Part shown: positions 19,516 through 31,926 of the stretch, piece by piece
How positions within the stretch are numbered: the first letter of the stretch is position 1
Layout: every line of letters starts with the position of its first letter
DNA from: Erinaceus europaeus
Lineage: Eukaryota; Chordata; Mammalia; Eulipotyphla; Erinaceidae
Direction of reading: 5' to 3'
Assembly: GCF_950295315.1 (NCBI RefSeq)
Contig: NC_080164.1
Location: 107,035,587-107,099,586, forward strand
DNA: 64,000 nucleotides
Notes under the pieces: model-generated
The model's input: only the letters and a program-made list of their open reading frames with translations
Told to the model about the DNA's origin: nothing
Databases searched by the model: none
Program-made: the position numbers and the translations under genes

Positions 19516-20250
19516 TAAGCACTTCTTCATTTTCAATTCCCTTTGCAAATATCTCTGCCTACCACAATGAAATATCATGTGACTATCAAATACAGCTTTT
19601 CCTGAGTTCATGCTTATAACTAAATACTGGATTAACCTGGCTAGCATAGAGAATTAGCTAACACTTGACAGACATCCCAATCAAAGCCTCTCACTTAAAG
19701 AGTGACTGAGGTCCTGGAGCAAAAGGAACAGATCAGGCTGATAGAGTGGACTGAGAAGTCTAGTAAGGCATGGGCTGTGCTAATGATGGTCTCAGGGAGT
19801 GAAAGGCAGCTCACTCAGCTGTCAGGGTGCCCAGGGTCTACCAGCTGAGAACAGTGAGGTACTGGGGATTCTGCTGCAGTCACTGGCTTCACGGAATCCC
19901 AACTCCCAGTCTAATTACTCTGCAAATCACTCCACCAGATGTGCACAGAAACTCAGGCGAATTGAGTTTTAGCAATTTCCGCTCCTCATTTGTAAAACTC
20001 TCAGGCAAGAATGTTTGAAAGGTAAGAGGAACAAAATTTAAGGCAGAGCCTTACTGAAGTCATCAAGTTGCCGGTAAGGAAAGATTAATGGCATTAACAA
20101 AAAATGCTTGTGTAGGAAGATGAGAAATAAGAACAAAGCTATGCTGATAGTAGCCATTTCTGGGAGTTTCATGCTGTGTTAATCATCTTAGTAAAACATA
20201 ACATGTTTTAAAAAAAGCTACTTTCTTTTTTTGTAAAACATTTGATTTTT
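19516..20250. other. Intronic sequence, no feature recognised
   Basis: About 735 bp without a supported feature. Confidence 0.5.
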
Positions 20251-20605
20251 TTTTTTTTTCCCTCCAGGGTTATTGCTGGGCTCGGTGCCTGCACCATGAA
20301 TCCACCGCTCCTGGAGGCCATTTTTCCCCCTTTTTGTTGCCCTAGTTGTTGCAGCCTCGTTGCGGTTATTATTATTGCCATTGTTGACGTTGCTTTGTTG
20401 TTGGATAGGACAGAGAGAAATGGAGAGAGGAGGGGAAGACAGAGAGAGGGGGAGAGAAAGATAGACACCTGCAGACCTGCTTCACCTCCTGTGAAGCGAC
20501 TCCCCTGCAGGTGGGGAGCCGGGGGCTCAAACCGGGATCCTTAGGCCGGTCCCTGCGCTTTGCGCCATGTGCGCTTAACCCACTGTGCCACCGCCCGACC
20601 CCCGA
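20251..20605 (-). repeat. Type I SINE, full length with 3' module
   Basis: A young-looking copy. It has poly-T, the reversed module 'gggttattgctgggctcggt', the body, and the reversed head 'cttaacccactgtgccaccg'. Confidence 0.9.
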
Positions 20606-20634
20606 ACATTTGATTTTTTTTTTGGCTTTCTCTC

Positions 20635-20875
20635 TTTTCTTTTTATTGATTTAATAATGATTGACAAGATTAAGGGAACAATTCCACACAGTTCCCACCA
20701 TCAGAGTTCCCTATCCCATCTCCTCCATTGGGAGCTTCCCTATTCTTTATCCCTCTGGGAGTATGGACTCAGGATTGTTATGTGCAGAAGGTGGAAGGTC
20801 TGTCTTCTGTAATTGCTTCTCTGCTGGGCACGGGCATTGTCAGGTCAATCTATACTTCCCAACCAAAGCATTCTA
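20635..20875 (-). repeat. Element R, 3' end only
   Basis: It has 'ttgatttaataatgattgac', 'cccaccatcagagttccc' and 'gtaattgcttctctgctggg', so the copy is 5' truncated. Confidence 0.8.
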
Positions 20876-20904
20876 TTTTTATTATTTCCACATCAGAATA
20901 ATAT

Positions 20905-21067
20905 TGGGTGGTCCAGGAGGTGGTGCAGTGGCTAAGGCACTAGACTCTCAAGCATGAGGTCCCGAGTTCAATCCCCGGCAGCACATGTGCCAGAGTGATG
21001 TATGGTTCTTTTTCTCTCTCCTATCTTTCTCATTAATAAATAAATAAAATCTTTAAAAGAAAAAAAG
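20905..21067 (+). repeat. Type III SINE, full length
   Basis: It has the tRNA-like head 'ggtccaggaggtggtgcagt' with the B-box-like 'gagttcaatccccggc', and a taaataaataaaat tail. Confidence 0.85.
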
Positions 21068-21545
21068 AACAGTATTGGATGCATCCATGATACAAAATAC
21101 CAGTTCATTATGAAGTGACCAAAAGTATATTTTTAAGCCCAGATGTCTGACCTGTTTTCAGTCAATTCTGGGTGACAGATAGCTTGGGGATGGTTGTATA
21201 GATTCAGATACCTACACACTCCTGTTGTGGCTTGTAAGTGGAATAGAATACAATATAGATCTCAGTGCATTGCATCTTTATCACCAATTTTAAGAGAAGA
21301 GTAGTATCTAACAAAATACTGGCATACTGGGAGCATTTGTTACATTTAATACCAGAAAAAGGATGAATATACCAGTCCCATTGGATAATAATCTCCATAT
21401 ACCATCCACTGCCACTTCACAAGGTAGACAACTAAAAGATAGATAATTTTGAGACAGCAGAATGCTATCATTTGTGAAAAGTAGTATGTGCACATCTGGA
21501 AATTTTAAACAGTTTTGAAGGGAAATTGAGAATGCTAAGAGAATA
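21068..21545. other. Intronic sequence, no feature recognised
   Basis: AT-rich; nothing assigned. Confidence 0.5.
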
Positions 21546-21549
21546 TAGA

Positions 21550-22030
21550 AAAAATACTGGCCAGGGGGACAGGTGGTGGCTCTCCTAGTTAAGCGTACAC
21601 ATTCCAGTGCACATGGACTCAGGCTCAAGCTCCTGGTCCCTACTTGTAGGAAGGAAGTTTCTCAAGTGGTGAAGCAGGGCGGCCGGTGTCTCTCTGTCTC
21701 TCTCCCTCTCTATCTCTTCCTCTCCTCTCATTTTCTTTTTTATTTTAAATATTTATTTATTCCCTTTTGTTGCCCTTGTTGTTTTATTGTTGTAGTTACT
21801 ATTGTTGTTGTTATTGATGTTGTTGTTGGATGGGACAAAGAGAAATGGAGAGAGGAGGGGAAGACAGAGAGGGGGAGAGAAAGATAGACACTTGCAGACC
21901 TGCTTCACCCCCTGTGAAGTGACTCTCCTGTAGGTGGGGAGCTTATGGTAGTGCTGGGGATTGAACCTGGGCCCTCAGAGCCTCAGGCATGAAAGTCTTT
22001 TACAGAACTATTATACTGTCTCCCCAGCCC
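21550..22030. repeat. SINE nest
   Basis: A plus-strand type II SINE (21550-21735) abuts a minus-strand type I copy (21736-21935, 'tttatttattcccttttgtt') that stops short of its head. A reversed type V piece follows (21940-22030, 'gctggggattgaacctgggc'). Confidence 0.75.
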
Positions 22031-22159
22031 CATAACCCACAACTTCTGTATTCAGTTGCCTGTGAATCATCATTTAGATTGATTCCATGATTTCACTGTT
22101 ATAAACAGCCCAAGTAAGAATATAGTGGTACATATATTCTTACTTAATAGCTATTTTTA

Positions 22160-22430
22160 AGACTTTTTTTTGCCTGTCTGGGACTCAGTGCCTGCACTAT
22201 AAACCCACTGCTTCCAGTGGCTATTTTTTGTCCCCATTTTATTGGGTAGGACAGAGAGAAATTAAGAAAGGAGGGGAGAGACAGAGAGATACCTGCAGAC
22301 CTGCTTCACCGCTTTTGAATTGACTGTCCTGTAGGTAGGGAGCCGGGGTCCTGAAGCAGGATCCTTGTGCAGGTCATTGTGCTTCATACTATGTGCCCTT
22401 AACCTGATGCACCACTGCCCAGCCCCCTAT
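22160..22430 (-). repeat. Type I SINE, minus strand
   Basis: It has 'acctgcagacctgcttcacc' and the reversed head 'cttaacctgatgcaccactg'. Confidence 0.8.
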
Positions 22431-23105
22431 TTAATAGTTATTTAAAATTCAAAGTGTTTGATTTTATCATAGTTCAACATAAAGCAATTACCAGATCCAT
22501 TTAATGAATTCAAACAGAGACTAGGAAATACCCAAACACCTAGTACATCTTCTAATATGTTATAGTCTCTCAGTTACTGAGAGAAATCACTTATTCAATA
22601 CAGGCAGAAAGCACAATGTATTCAACTGGAAAAAATGGAGAAGGAAAGATAATGGTGGGAGTAAGTATAAGATTCAATTGGAGGAGTGAAAAGAACCAGA
22701 AAAACTAGATAGCTTAGATTATATCTCATTTTTTCTAAGAAAATAAATTCTAAATGTAATGACTTAATGTCATCATCATCATCATCACTGTATTTTCTTC
22801 TTTTTTTGTGTGTATTTTATTGATTGGTTGATAGATTCCAGTGGTCGATAAAGCCTTTGATAATGATGACCAAAATCTGGGACCCATCTAGAAAAACATT
22901 TTTAAGTTTAAATATCCAAAACAAGGAACCCACAAAGATAGGAACAGGTGGACAGGACCCAATGCAGAAGGGTGGAGAAGGATTTAAGTTGATGGTGGGA
23001 GTGGTGTGGAGACACCTACCACAGGCAGATGAAAAATTCTACCCACGCATCAACTATTGTCTTGTAAACCATCATATCCCCAACAAAGTTATTTGGGAAA
23101 AGAAA
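22431..23105. other. Intronic sequence with possible old repeat at 22820-23105
   Basis: The 94-codon frame at 22824-23108 ends at an A-rich tract and its DNA resembles old element R or L1 3' sequence. I cannot place it firmly. The rest is unassigned. Confidence 0.35.
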
Positions 23106-23485
23106 TAAAAGGCATGTGCAGTGAGCCAAAGGTTGAACTCTCAAACATGAGGTCCCAACTTTGATCCCTGGCATGACATGTGCAAGGAACCTTTCTTCTT
23201 TCTCTTTTTCATAAACATATATGAACACATGGTAAGTAGTGATCTAAGGAGACACTGTGGCATGCAGAGGTGCATAAAGAATGTCCCATAATGGAGGCCA
23301 GGTGGTGTACACCTGGTTGAGTGCACGTTACAATGCTCAAGGATCTGGGTTCAAGCCCCTGCTCCCCATCCATAGGGGCGATACTTCACAAGCGGTGAAG
23401 CAGGTCTTCAGGTGTCTTTTTCTCTCTCCCTCTCTACTTCCCCCTCCTCTCTCAATTTCTCTTAGTCATGTCCCATAAAATGGAT
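23106..23485 (+). repeat. Type III SINE followed by type II SINE
   Basis: Type III spans 23106-23225 ('caaacatgaggtcccaactt'). Type II spans 23285-23485 ('ggccaggtggtgtacacctg'). Confidence 0.75.
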
Positions 23486-23689
23486 ATAGTTCCACACCAC
23501 ACATGCCACCAACTCTATTCCCAACCTCCTAACTCAGAAAAGTAATCACTAGGGACTTAGGGATTTTTAAGAGCAAGAAATGTTAGGAAAGTTTAAGTCT
23601 TTGACTAGATTACCACTCAGGAAAAATTTCCTAGCATTTTAAAAATCCGTTTGATTCTGAGATGATAGGAGAGAGAAAAGTTACAGAAA

Positions 23690-24135
23690 ATAAGTGCCTG
23701 TGTGTTAAACCCACTGCTCCTAGTGGTCATTTGTTCTTTTTTAAACAAGTTTCATTTATTTATAGTTGGATAGAGACAGAGAAAAATTGAGAGGGGAGAG
23801 GAGATAGAGAGGGAAAGAGACAGAGAGACATCTGCAGCCCTGCTTCACCACTCGTGAAGCTTTCCTTCTGCAGGTGGGGACAAGGTGTTTGAACCCAGGT
23901 CCTTGAGCACTGTAATATGTGTGCTTAACCAGCTGTGCCACCGCCTGCCCCGATTTTTTCTTTTATTTGATAGGATAGAGAGAAATTGAGATGCAATGGG
24001 AGAGGCAATCTTGCAGAACCACATGATGTCTTGTAAACCACCCGCCCCCCAAACACATACCCTGAACCCTGGGCCTTGGGCTCTGTAATGTGTATGCTAT
24101 ATTGGGTGCATTGCTCCCAGTCCCAATAAGTAAAT
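23690..24135 (-). repeat. Two adjacent minus-strand type II SINEs
   Basis: One spans about 23690-23952, with the reversed head 'cttaaccagctgtgccaccg'. The second, more decayed, spans 23953-24130. Confidence 0.75.
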
Positions 24136-24885
24136 CTCTTTAAAAAAAAAAAAGCATTTGTATTTCTTACACATATGTGAGTAAATAAAGAAAACTATAA
24201 AACTGAATAGACCATATGTTAGGTAGTTGGGAGATCTTCAATAATCAAAGACTGTCAATTTGGTTATACAGCAGTAGGGACCTGTGCTCCTTTACAACAT
24301 CACGCAATCTCCTGAAGATGGATGGACACATCTGTAAGAAAAACAGCAGGTTTGCCTGCTTGCTTTCTGTTTACTTGAAGTCATCGCAGCCTCTGTTTCC
24401 ATGGTATCCACGATTCACTACCAAATAAATAAATAAATAATAAAGAAAAAAATCACTCTTCTATGAAGAATCAAGGGAGTTTCAAAAACCTAGGTCCCCA
24501 AGATTTTCCTTGTTACCCTTTAATTCTTCTATTAACAACATCGCAGGGGCAAGGCAAGAATCATAGAAAGAGCTCCGAGCCTCAGAGTGAACACATCCTG
24601 TGTGGTGTACCATGCAGTCTCCACAGGCATCTTGAGACATAATTTTAGGATCCTCCTTTTGTAAAGAAGAAACTTGACACTCAGCAGAATGAAGAAGCTG
24701 TCTTGCCCTGAATCACATAACTAAGTGTGGACAGAATCAGCATATGAGGTCAAGACAAAAAAATAAAAAAATAAAAAAAACAGAACAAAACAAAGCAAAA
24801 CTTGTAAAGCAAAATCATTCCTTTTCTTAGAAGAGACAATCTGTTGGGGAATGTGAGGCAAACATGTCTTTCTTCTTTTTTACTT
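24136..24885. other. Intronic sequence, no feature recognised
   Basis: Contains short A-rich runs only. Confidence 0.5.
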
Positions 24886-25070
24886 GCACTTTTTTTTTCT
24901 TGTTAAGATAAAGAAAGAGAAAGTAGAGAGAGGGAGAAAGTAGAAGAGAGCCCACAGCACCAAAACTTCCTTCAAGGCAGTGGAGATCAGTCTAGAACCT
25001 GGGCCACACAGATGGTAAAGCAGCACTTTGTCCAAGTGAGCTGTTTGACCAGTCCACATCTGCCTTCTTA
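24886..25070 (-). repeat. Type IV SINE, minus strand
   Basis: It has 'acttccttcaaggcagtgga' and 'gtccaagtgagctgtttgac'. Confidence 0.75.
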
Positions 25071-25214
25071 CCTTGTGTCAAATGTGTCATCTGTGGGGCC
25101 CTGTGACAGTGTCAGTGTCATAGCTGCAGCTGGTGCTCAGCTCATGGCTGTTTTCATTCTTGAAAGTCTTCAGCATTTGACTGGTTAGCAAAGGATGGAC
25201 CTTATTAGGAAAAA

Positions 25215-25390
25215 GAATGAAAAGAGAAGGAGAAGAGAGGAAGGAGATGAAGGAGAGAAGGAAGGAAGGAAGGAAGGAGGGAAGGAAGGAAGGAAGGAAG
25301 GAAGGAAGGGAGGGAGGGAGGGAGGGAGGAAGGGAGGGAGGAAGGGAGGGAGGGAGGGAGGAAAGAGGGAAGGAAGGAAGGAGGAAGTAG
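25215..25390. repeat. (GGAA)n/(GGGA)n purine array
   Basis: About 170 bp of almost pure purines. The long Pro/Leu/Ser and Gly/Lys reading frames across it are repeat artefacts. Confidence 0.95.
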
Positions 25391-25595
25391 GTAGCAGCAC
25401 ACTCACACGTGGTTGTTCATACATTACAAAAACCTGGGTTCGAGTCCTCAGTCCCCACCTGCAGGGGGAAAGCTTTGCAAGTGGTGAAGCAGTGCTTCAG
25501 GTGTCTGTCTCTCTTCCTCTCTATCACTCTCTTCCCTCAGTTTCTGGCTGTCTCTATCTAATTACCAAATAAATATAATAAAAAAAACAATTTAA
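25391..25595 (+). repeat. Type II SINE
   Basis: It has 'ccccacctgcagggggaaag', 'gtgaagcagtgcttcaggtg' and an A-rich tail. Confidence 0.8.
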
Positions 25596-26235
25596 AAATC
25601 TTCATTTAAAAAGAAGGAAAGATGGTTCAGTTTCTGAGATCACATGTACCAGAGTGGTGATCTGACCCCCACCCATATATATAAATTTCTCGTATGATTT
25701 AAGTAATAAAGTAAATATTACTTAAGTGAACACGTGTGTCTTCATCTAATACAATTTACCCGTTATCCCCCAATTTTCCATTGAAAACACATGAAGAACA
25801 TATTTCCTAATAAGACTATTTATGAACTCCACCAGTTTCAGCCTTTCTCCTCAGTAATTCAGTCACACGGTAGTTGAAGGTCTAAAGCACAGATGCAAAA
25901 GCTTACCATCCTATCCTTTCTTCATTGGTGTCTGTACTGGCTCTCCCTGTTCCTCTGGATAAAGTTCTTCATCCTTATTCTCTAGTCCACTTTGTGTATA
26001 AATGGTTCCCAGTTAATCTTCCCAGTCTTAGCCTAACAGATTCACCATACACATCACTGCCGTGTATGAAGAAGCCATATTATTCAACTTAAGAGTGTTC
26101 AGTGAGCCACCAGTGTCTTTTAAACAGAATTTAAGGAATGAAATCAGAACCCCAAAACACTTTGTGGTTAAGTAGGTTAGCAAACAGTGCTATGACTGAT
26201 ATCATTCTTCCTTTGGAGACTATTGTGAAACATAT
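25596..26235. other. Intronic sequence with a SINE scrap at 25610-25690
   Basis: The scrap has 'tgtaccagagtggtgatctg', like the type III body. The rest is unassigned. Confidence 0.45.
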
Positions 26236-26400
26236 TTAATTGCTTAGAGACAGCAAGGCAGCTCACCTAAACACTGTATTGTCATGTTCAGGATCCAGGT
26301 TCATGCCTGGTCCCAGTGCACTGGAAGAAGCTTTAGTGCTGCAGTAGCTCTCCCTCCTTCTCTCTGTCTGTCTTTCTATGTAAAAAGGAGAGGTAAAACC
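26236..26400 (+). repeat. Type IV SINE
   Basis: It has 'ggcagctcacctaaacactg' and 'actggaagaagctttagtgc'. Confidence 0.8.
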
Positions 26401-26624
26401 CCACTAATAACATCATGATATTGATAAAATGTATTTGCAAGTGGAAAACTCAGGAAAGCCTCACCCTGAAAAACTTAATCTACCTTTATTTGGGAACTAA
26501 CCTCATCTCACCAAACCTCTATTAAGATGTAATGATAGCTTTGTGTCACAGCAGTTCATGATTTAGGAAATTCAAAGGAAAATTAGGAGATGGGGGATAA
26601 AATATATTACCTGAAGGCAAGCAC

Positions 26625-26900
26625 TCTTTAAATATTTATTTATTTATTCCCTTTTGTTGTCCTTGTTTTATTGTTGTACTTATTGTTGCTGTTGTTATTG
26701 ATGTCATCATTGTTAGATAGGACAGAGAGAAATGGAGAGAGGAGAGGAAGACAGAGAGGGGGAGAGAAAGATAGACACCTGCAGACCTGCTTCACCACCG
26801 GTGAAGTGACTCCCCTGCAGGTGGGAAGCCGGGGGCTCGAACTGGGATCCTTATGTCGGTCCTTGTGCTTTGCACCACCTGCGCTTAACTGGACTCCTCT
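26625..26900 (-). repeat. Type I SINE, minus strand
   Basis: It runs from 'tttatttattcccttttgtt' to 'caccacctgcgcttaac', lacking the last bases of the head. Confidence 0.85.
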
Positions 26901-27299
26901 AAAAATATTAACTACTTAAATCACATGATAAATATATATATGAAAGAAGTCAGAAAAGTCTGGTCTCCTGAGTCAGTAAACTCAGAAATATAAGATCTAT
27001 GCTCAACCCACTGGGCTGTTTCATTGGTCAATAAATACTCTTTCCTTTATCTTTCTGTGAGTTAGAATTACTGGAACATTATGCTAGGAGTCTATCATTA
27101 CAGTTGACTAGTTCTCCATTGAAATGAGTGTAATCAATTTTTTTTTTTAATAATTATGACTTAGGGATCCTCGATGTGTCCCATGAAACTTTAGAAAACA
27201 AACCCAACCGCTTAAGAATGCAAATGGATGTATCACCACCTCTTATTTCCCAAGTCATCTGTCCTCTTAAGTCTAAATATTGAGAGCTGAAAAATAGTT
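26901..27299. other. Intronic sequence, no feature recognised
   Basis: About 400 bp, unassigned. Confidence 0.45.
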
Positions 27300-27605
27300 A
27301 TAGCACGTTTTTTGTTTGTTTTTCTCCAGGGTTTTCTTGGAGGCTAGGTGATGGCACTAGAAATTCACTACTACTGGCAGCCATTTTTTCCATTTTATGG
27401 GCTAGGACAAAGAGAAATTGAGAAAAGGGGGGTGGGGATAGAAAGACAGACACCTGCAGACCTACTTCACTGCTTGTGAAGCTTCCCCCTGCAGGTGGGG
27501 AGAGGGAGAGCTCAAACCCAGATCCTTGTGCCTTATGTGGATCCTTGAGCTTCATACTATGCTTGCTTAGCCTGGTGTGTCTCCCTCCCACCACCACCCC
27601 CAACA
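27300..27605 (-). repeat. Type II/I SINE with module, minus strand
   Basis: It has 'ctccagggttttcttggagg' (module), then 'gacctacttcactgcttgtg', then the reversed head. Confidence 0.75.
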
Positions 27606-27744
27606 TGTCTGTCTAGCTATTCTGGTACTATGCTGAACTTGGTGTTAAGTCATTAATAACTGTGTTTCCTACTGTAACACCCCAAATCACACATAAAGAT
27701 GCCCCTATTTCTCTTATTTTACTTCAATTTTCATTCTATTCTTT

Positions 27745-28345
27745 TTTTTCTTTACTGATTTTTATTAGTAATTTAATATTCAACTCCAAAATTACAACAT
27801 AACAAGAGAATAAGTCCACACATTTTTCAGCAACAGAGTTCTTTGTCCCCATTCCCTCCACTGGAAACTGTAATTCTCCCAAGGTCATAGATATAGGTTG
27901 ACTATATATATCCTTTTTTCCTATGGTCCTGCCTTCTCTTCCTTTCTAAGTCATACCTATATGTATTGCTGCTTCTGAATGACCTTTCTTTTTCCCTTTT
28001 TCCTCTCTAGGACTTGGAGTTTAGAGCCCTCTAGTCACCTTCCCCTAACATTTATCCCCCTCTGGGAGATAAATGGACCAGATTTCTTTTGGGGGTGCAG
28101 AAGGTGTCCTATTCCCACCAGGGTTATCACTGGGGCTCAGTGCTGGCACTACAAATCCATTGCTCCTGGTGGCCATTTTTCCTTTCAATTTCATTGGATA
28201 GGACAGAGAGAGGGGAGGGAGAGATAGAAAGAGACAGCTGCAGACCTTCTTCACTGCTTGTGAAGCTTCCCCCCTACAGGTGGGGAGTGGGGCTCAAACC
28301 CAGGTCCTTTCACATGATAATATGTACACTCAACCAGGCCCCATC
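27745..28345. repeat. Element R fragment joined to a minus-strand SINE
   Basis: Positions 27745-28118 match the upstream end of the long R copy at 43.2 kb ('tctcccaaggtcata' is shared). Positions 28119-28345 are a minus-strand SINE with the module (agggttatcactggggctca). Confidence 0.7.
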
Positions 28346-29008
28346 ATTCTGTTCTTAAGTGTGAAGTCTGCTTGTTCAATGAAACCATATAGAATTATCA
28401 ATATTCAATCATTTTGAAGCCCCAAAATGACAAATTATTATATTCATATATCAAGAATCAAGAAATATTTGCAAATGTATATAGCTATAGTTTTAACTAA
28501 GGTCTATCTGATTTTTTCATTTCATAAAACACTCAATGTCTCTCTATATATGTATATGTGTATAATATCCTTTCAACTTCATCTGTAACGTTGAAATTGC
28601 ACAGCACAGACTATGTTTTATAAAGTCAGAATTTTTTTCTTAAAATTTTAATGAAGTTCTAAAAATAAGAGGTGGTCATAATATATTCTATTGGATTTCA
28701 ACCACTCATTCTTCTAAATCTGAGGAAATACATTTGAGCCAGTCATACTGATGGTATTTTCATTTGGAAAATTATATGACTAGGTAACTTGAGAACTGCA
28801 GTAAGATAACATAACCTTCTGTGGGAATAATTATTTTAAACATGGATTACACCTGTCATATCATTTGCTATTTTCTATGTAAAAATCACTTAAGTTTGGT
28901 TCTCACTAACAAGAGTGAACATTTTCAGAGGAAAGTTAGATGGATTTGGCTTGAATTCTAGTCAACAGTGCATAGAATTTGGATCTTTTATTCATATTTT
29001 ATTCCATA
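28346..29008. other. Intronic sequence, no feature recognised
   Basis: AT-rich single-copy-looking DNA. Confidence 0.5.
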
Positions 29009-29225
29009 GTTTTAATTATCTTTATTTATTTATTGGATAGATGCAGCTAGAAATCAAGAGGAAGTGGGAGATAGAGAGGGAGAGAGACACAGAGAAACAC
29101 CTGCAGCCTTGCTTCACCACTCATGAAACTTTCCTCCTGCAGGTCGAGACTGGGGTCTGGAACCTGGGTCCTTGTGTATTTTAACATGTGTACTCAACCA
29201 GGTAAACCCCCCACTTGGTCCCTTC
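29009..29225 (-). repeat. Type II SINE, minus strand
   Basis: It has 'tttatttattggatagatgc', 'cctgcagccttgcttcacca' and 'actcaaccaggtaaac'. Confidence 0.8.
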
Positions 29226-29860
29226 TAAATTTTCTATTTAAGTCAGTATGAGCATTTCCTCTGCAAGGATGGAGTCTTATAGATGTAATATATTTGTCAA
29301 CTAAAAAAGATAAATGATTCTGGAGTCTAAGTCATTTATTTGATTTCCTCCTTGGAGAAACTTATTTCAATATCAGAAAGAAATAATTTTTCTCTTCTCT
29401 CTGATGCTAGCTTCATAATAAAAATAGAAAATTGGCACTAAATCCCATAGTATATGTTGATTTTTCCCTGATTCCTTCTGATAAATTGGCAGGATAGGAG
29501 TCAACAGTTATAGATAACACAGTTATCTATAACTGTGAAATATTCTGACTATGAAATATTCTGGAACAGGAACTTTTTTTGTTTTTTAATCCTTGATTGG
29601 TGACTAGTCACAACTGAGTTTTCATTGGTGCTTCACATTGACTTGAAGTGAGTAAACATCTCAGTTAATTTGGCCCACATAATTCCAGCTCAGCCATGAA
29701 ACTGTAGTTGGATCAGTGTTCCAAAACTTAAGTTTCAGTAATTGCTTTTACCTTCTTCTCTTATGAAGCTGACTGAGCTATCTGGACTCTGCCATTGAGT
29801 ATAGAACTGGTTTGTCTCCTGTCCCTCACTACAGACACAAGTGAGCAGTTGAAAAACTCC
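29226..29860. other. Intronic sequence with a perfect hairpin
   Basis: The inverted repeat at 29504-29536 is described separately. Nothing else is assigned. Confidence 0.5.
29504..29536. repeat. Perfect 15 bp inverted repeat, 3 nt loop
   Basis: The arms acagttatagataac (29504-29518) and its complement (29522-29536) enclose aca. The unit gaaatattctg follows twice in direct orientation. Confidence 0.9.
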
Positions 29861-29864
29861 AGAG

Positions 29865-30082
29865 TAGTGGCCTGGTGGTGGAGCACCTGGTTGAATGTAC
29901 ATGTTACAATGTGCAAGGACCTGGGTTCAAGTTCCTGGTCCCCACCTGCAGGGGGAAAGCTTCAAAAGTGGTGAAGCAGGGCTGCAGGTGTCTCTCTGTC
30001 TCTGACCCTCCCTGTCTTCCCACTTTCTTTCCATTGCTGGCCATCCAATAAATAAATAAAGATAAGAAAACATTAAAAAAAA
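29865..30082 (+). repeat. Type II SINE, near full length
   Basis: It has 'gtggcctggtggtggagcac', then 'ccccacctgcagggggaaag', then 'ccaataaataaataaagata'. Confidence 0.85.
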
Positions 30083-30385
30083 ACCCTCCAGATTACACAT
30101 TTGGTTCTTTTTGTTTGTTTCTAATTTAATTGTCATAACATTTTTAGTGTTAATTTTTAATAATTCCATTATTGGTAAATAGCATTATTAGAGACATGTA
30201 CATATTACCAATCACACCAAGTATACTGTATTTGCAGAACATGTGACATTAATTTAAATATATCCCATAAGAAAATGTTTAACACTTGAATTACTTAATG
30301 CATTGAAAAATGTAAAACACTTTGTATTGCACTTCCCAGTAAGTGGTTGGAAAATAGAAGCAAGTAAATGTGATACCTTTCAATT
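30083..30385. other. Intronic sequence, no feature recognised
   Basis: About 300 bp, AT-rich. Confidence 0.4.
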
Positions 30386-30885
30386 CAATTTTTATTTATT
30401 TATTTATTTATTTATTTATTGGATAGAAACAGAAATTGGGAGTCGGGCAGTAGCGCAGTGGGTTAAACACACGTGGCATAAAACACAAGGACCTGGACCT
30501 GCGTAAGGACCTTGATTTGAGCCCCCGGCTCCCCACCTGTAGGGGAGTTGCTTCACAGGTGGTGAAGCAGGTCTGCAGGTGTCTGTCTTTCTCTCCCCTC
30601 TGTCTTCCCCTTCTTTCTCCATTTCTTTCTGTCCTAACAGTGACAGCATCAATAACAACAACAATAATACCTACAACAACACTGGGGGGGGGGGGAGAAA
30701 AAGAAACAGAAATTGAGAGAGGGGAGATAGAGAGGGAGAGTGGGAGAGAGACATCTGCAGCCCTGCTTCACCACTCATGAAGCTTTCCCCCTGCAGGTGG
30801 GGGGGACCAAGGGCTTGAACCCGGGTCCTTGCACACTATAATGTGTGCGTTTAGCCAGGTGAGTCACCACTACCTGGCCCCTTTT
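30386..30885. repeat. Type I SINE inserted into a minus-strand type II SINE
   Basis: The outer minus-strand SINE spans 30391-30438 and 30703-30885. The inner plus-strand type I spans 30439-30702 (gggagtcgggcagtagcgca). 'aaacagaaattg' flanks the insert at 30427-30438 and about 30703-30714. Confidence 0.85.
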
Positions 30886-31380
30886 TTAGTTCACTTTTAC
30901 CAAGCTGCTAAATTTCATTAAAGGGAAATGGAACTTTTCGAAGACTGTATAAAGAGGAGATTTTTAACATTATAAAGACAAAGGAAATCTCCGTCCATAG
31001 ATACTCTGGTCTAGGTTGCCTATAAGGTGCTGGGGTTCTTGCTTCCTCACAGGGAGATGAAACCACTGCTCAATGCCATTGAATCAAGAAAATGAGTATA
31101 AGTCAATATGCATGTGCATAAGTGGTGTGTTGTTTCCCCAAGTTTGGAAAAGAAAATCAAATGTTAGTCACCCCTGGGTCTAATCAGAAGCTGCAATCGC
31201 AAGCATGAATCTAACACAAACTTTATCTGTATTATTTGCTAGCCAAACAGCGCAATTGAAGCAGTTTACATTAGTGATTGTGTTGTACGGAATTTTTGTC
31301 TTATGCCCTAGAAACCGTAGATTTGAGTTAAATATGCTGACCTTATGGTAGAAATAACACAAGTGTTTAAGCCATTCAGG
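30886..31380. other. Intronic sequence, no feature recognised
   Basis: About 495 bp, unassigned. Confidence 0.45.
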
Positions 31381-31384
31381 ATTT

Positions 31385-31514
31385 ATTTATTGGGGCTGGG
31401 AAGTGGTGGACCAGGTCAAGTACATACATTGTTATACATGACAATGCAGGTTCTAGCCCTCTCTCCTCACCTGCAAGGGGAAACATCACACACTGTGAAG
31501 TGAGCTGGAGGTGC

Positions 31515-31565
<51 letters not shown>

Positions 31566-31881
31566 TTCCAGGGTTATCACTAGTTTTGGGTGCAGGCACT
31601 ACAAATCCACTGCTCCTGGTGGCCATCTTTTTTTCATTTTATTGGATAGGACAGAGAGAAATAATTTCAGAAGAGCACAGCTTTCACCATTTTGTTGTTG
31701 TCATTATCTGGGGCTGTGCCTTTATCAGAGAGGAGAAGAGACAGAGAGATATAAGGAAAAATAGTATAGCACAGAAGCTTCCCGCACTACAGCAAGAACC
31801 AGGCTCAACCCTGTCTTGCACACGTGGCAAAGCAGGCACCCTCCCAGGTGAGCTTTCTTACCAACCCCTTTGTAGAAATTC

Positions 31882-31925
<44 letters not shown>
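31385..31925. repeat. SINE fragments with (CT)n and (TG)n arrays
   Basis: A plus-strand type II piece lies at 31395-31515, (CT)n at 31518-31562 and a minus-strand SINE module at 31565-31665. A minus-strand type IV-like piece follows to 31875, then (TG)n with a CGCGCG end at 31882-31925. Confidence 0.7.

Positions 31926-31926
<1 letters not shown>

Noticed and set aside
25185..25424. Proline/leucine-rich and lysine/glycine-rich frames on both strands
   Set aside because: They translate a (GGAA)n/(GGGA)n purine array.
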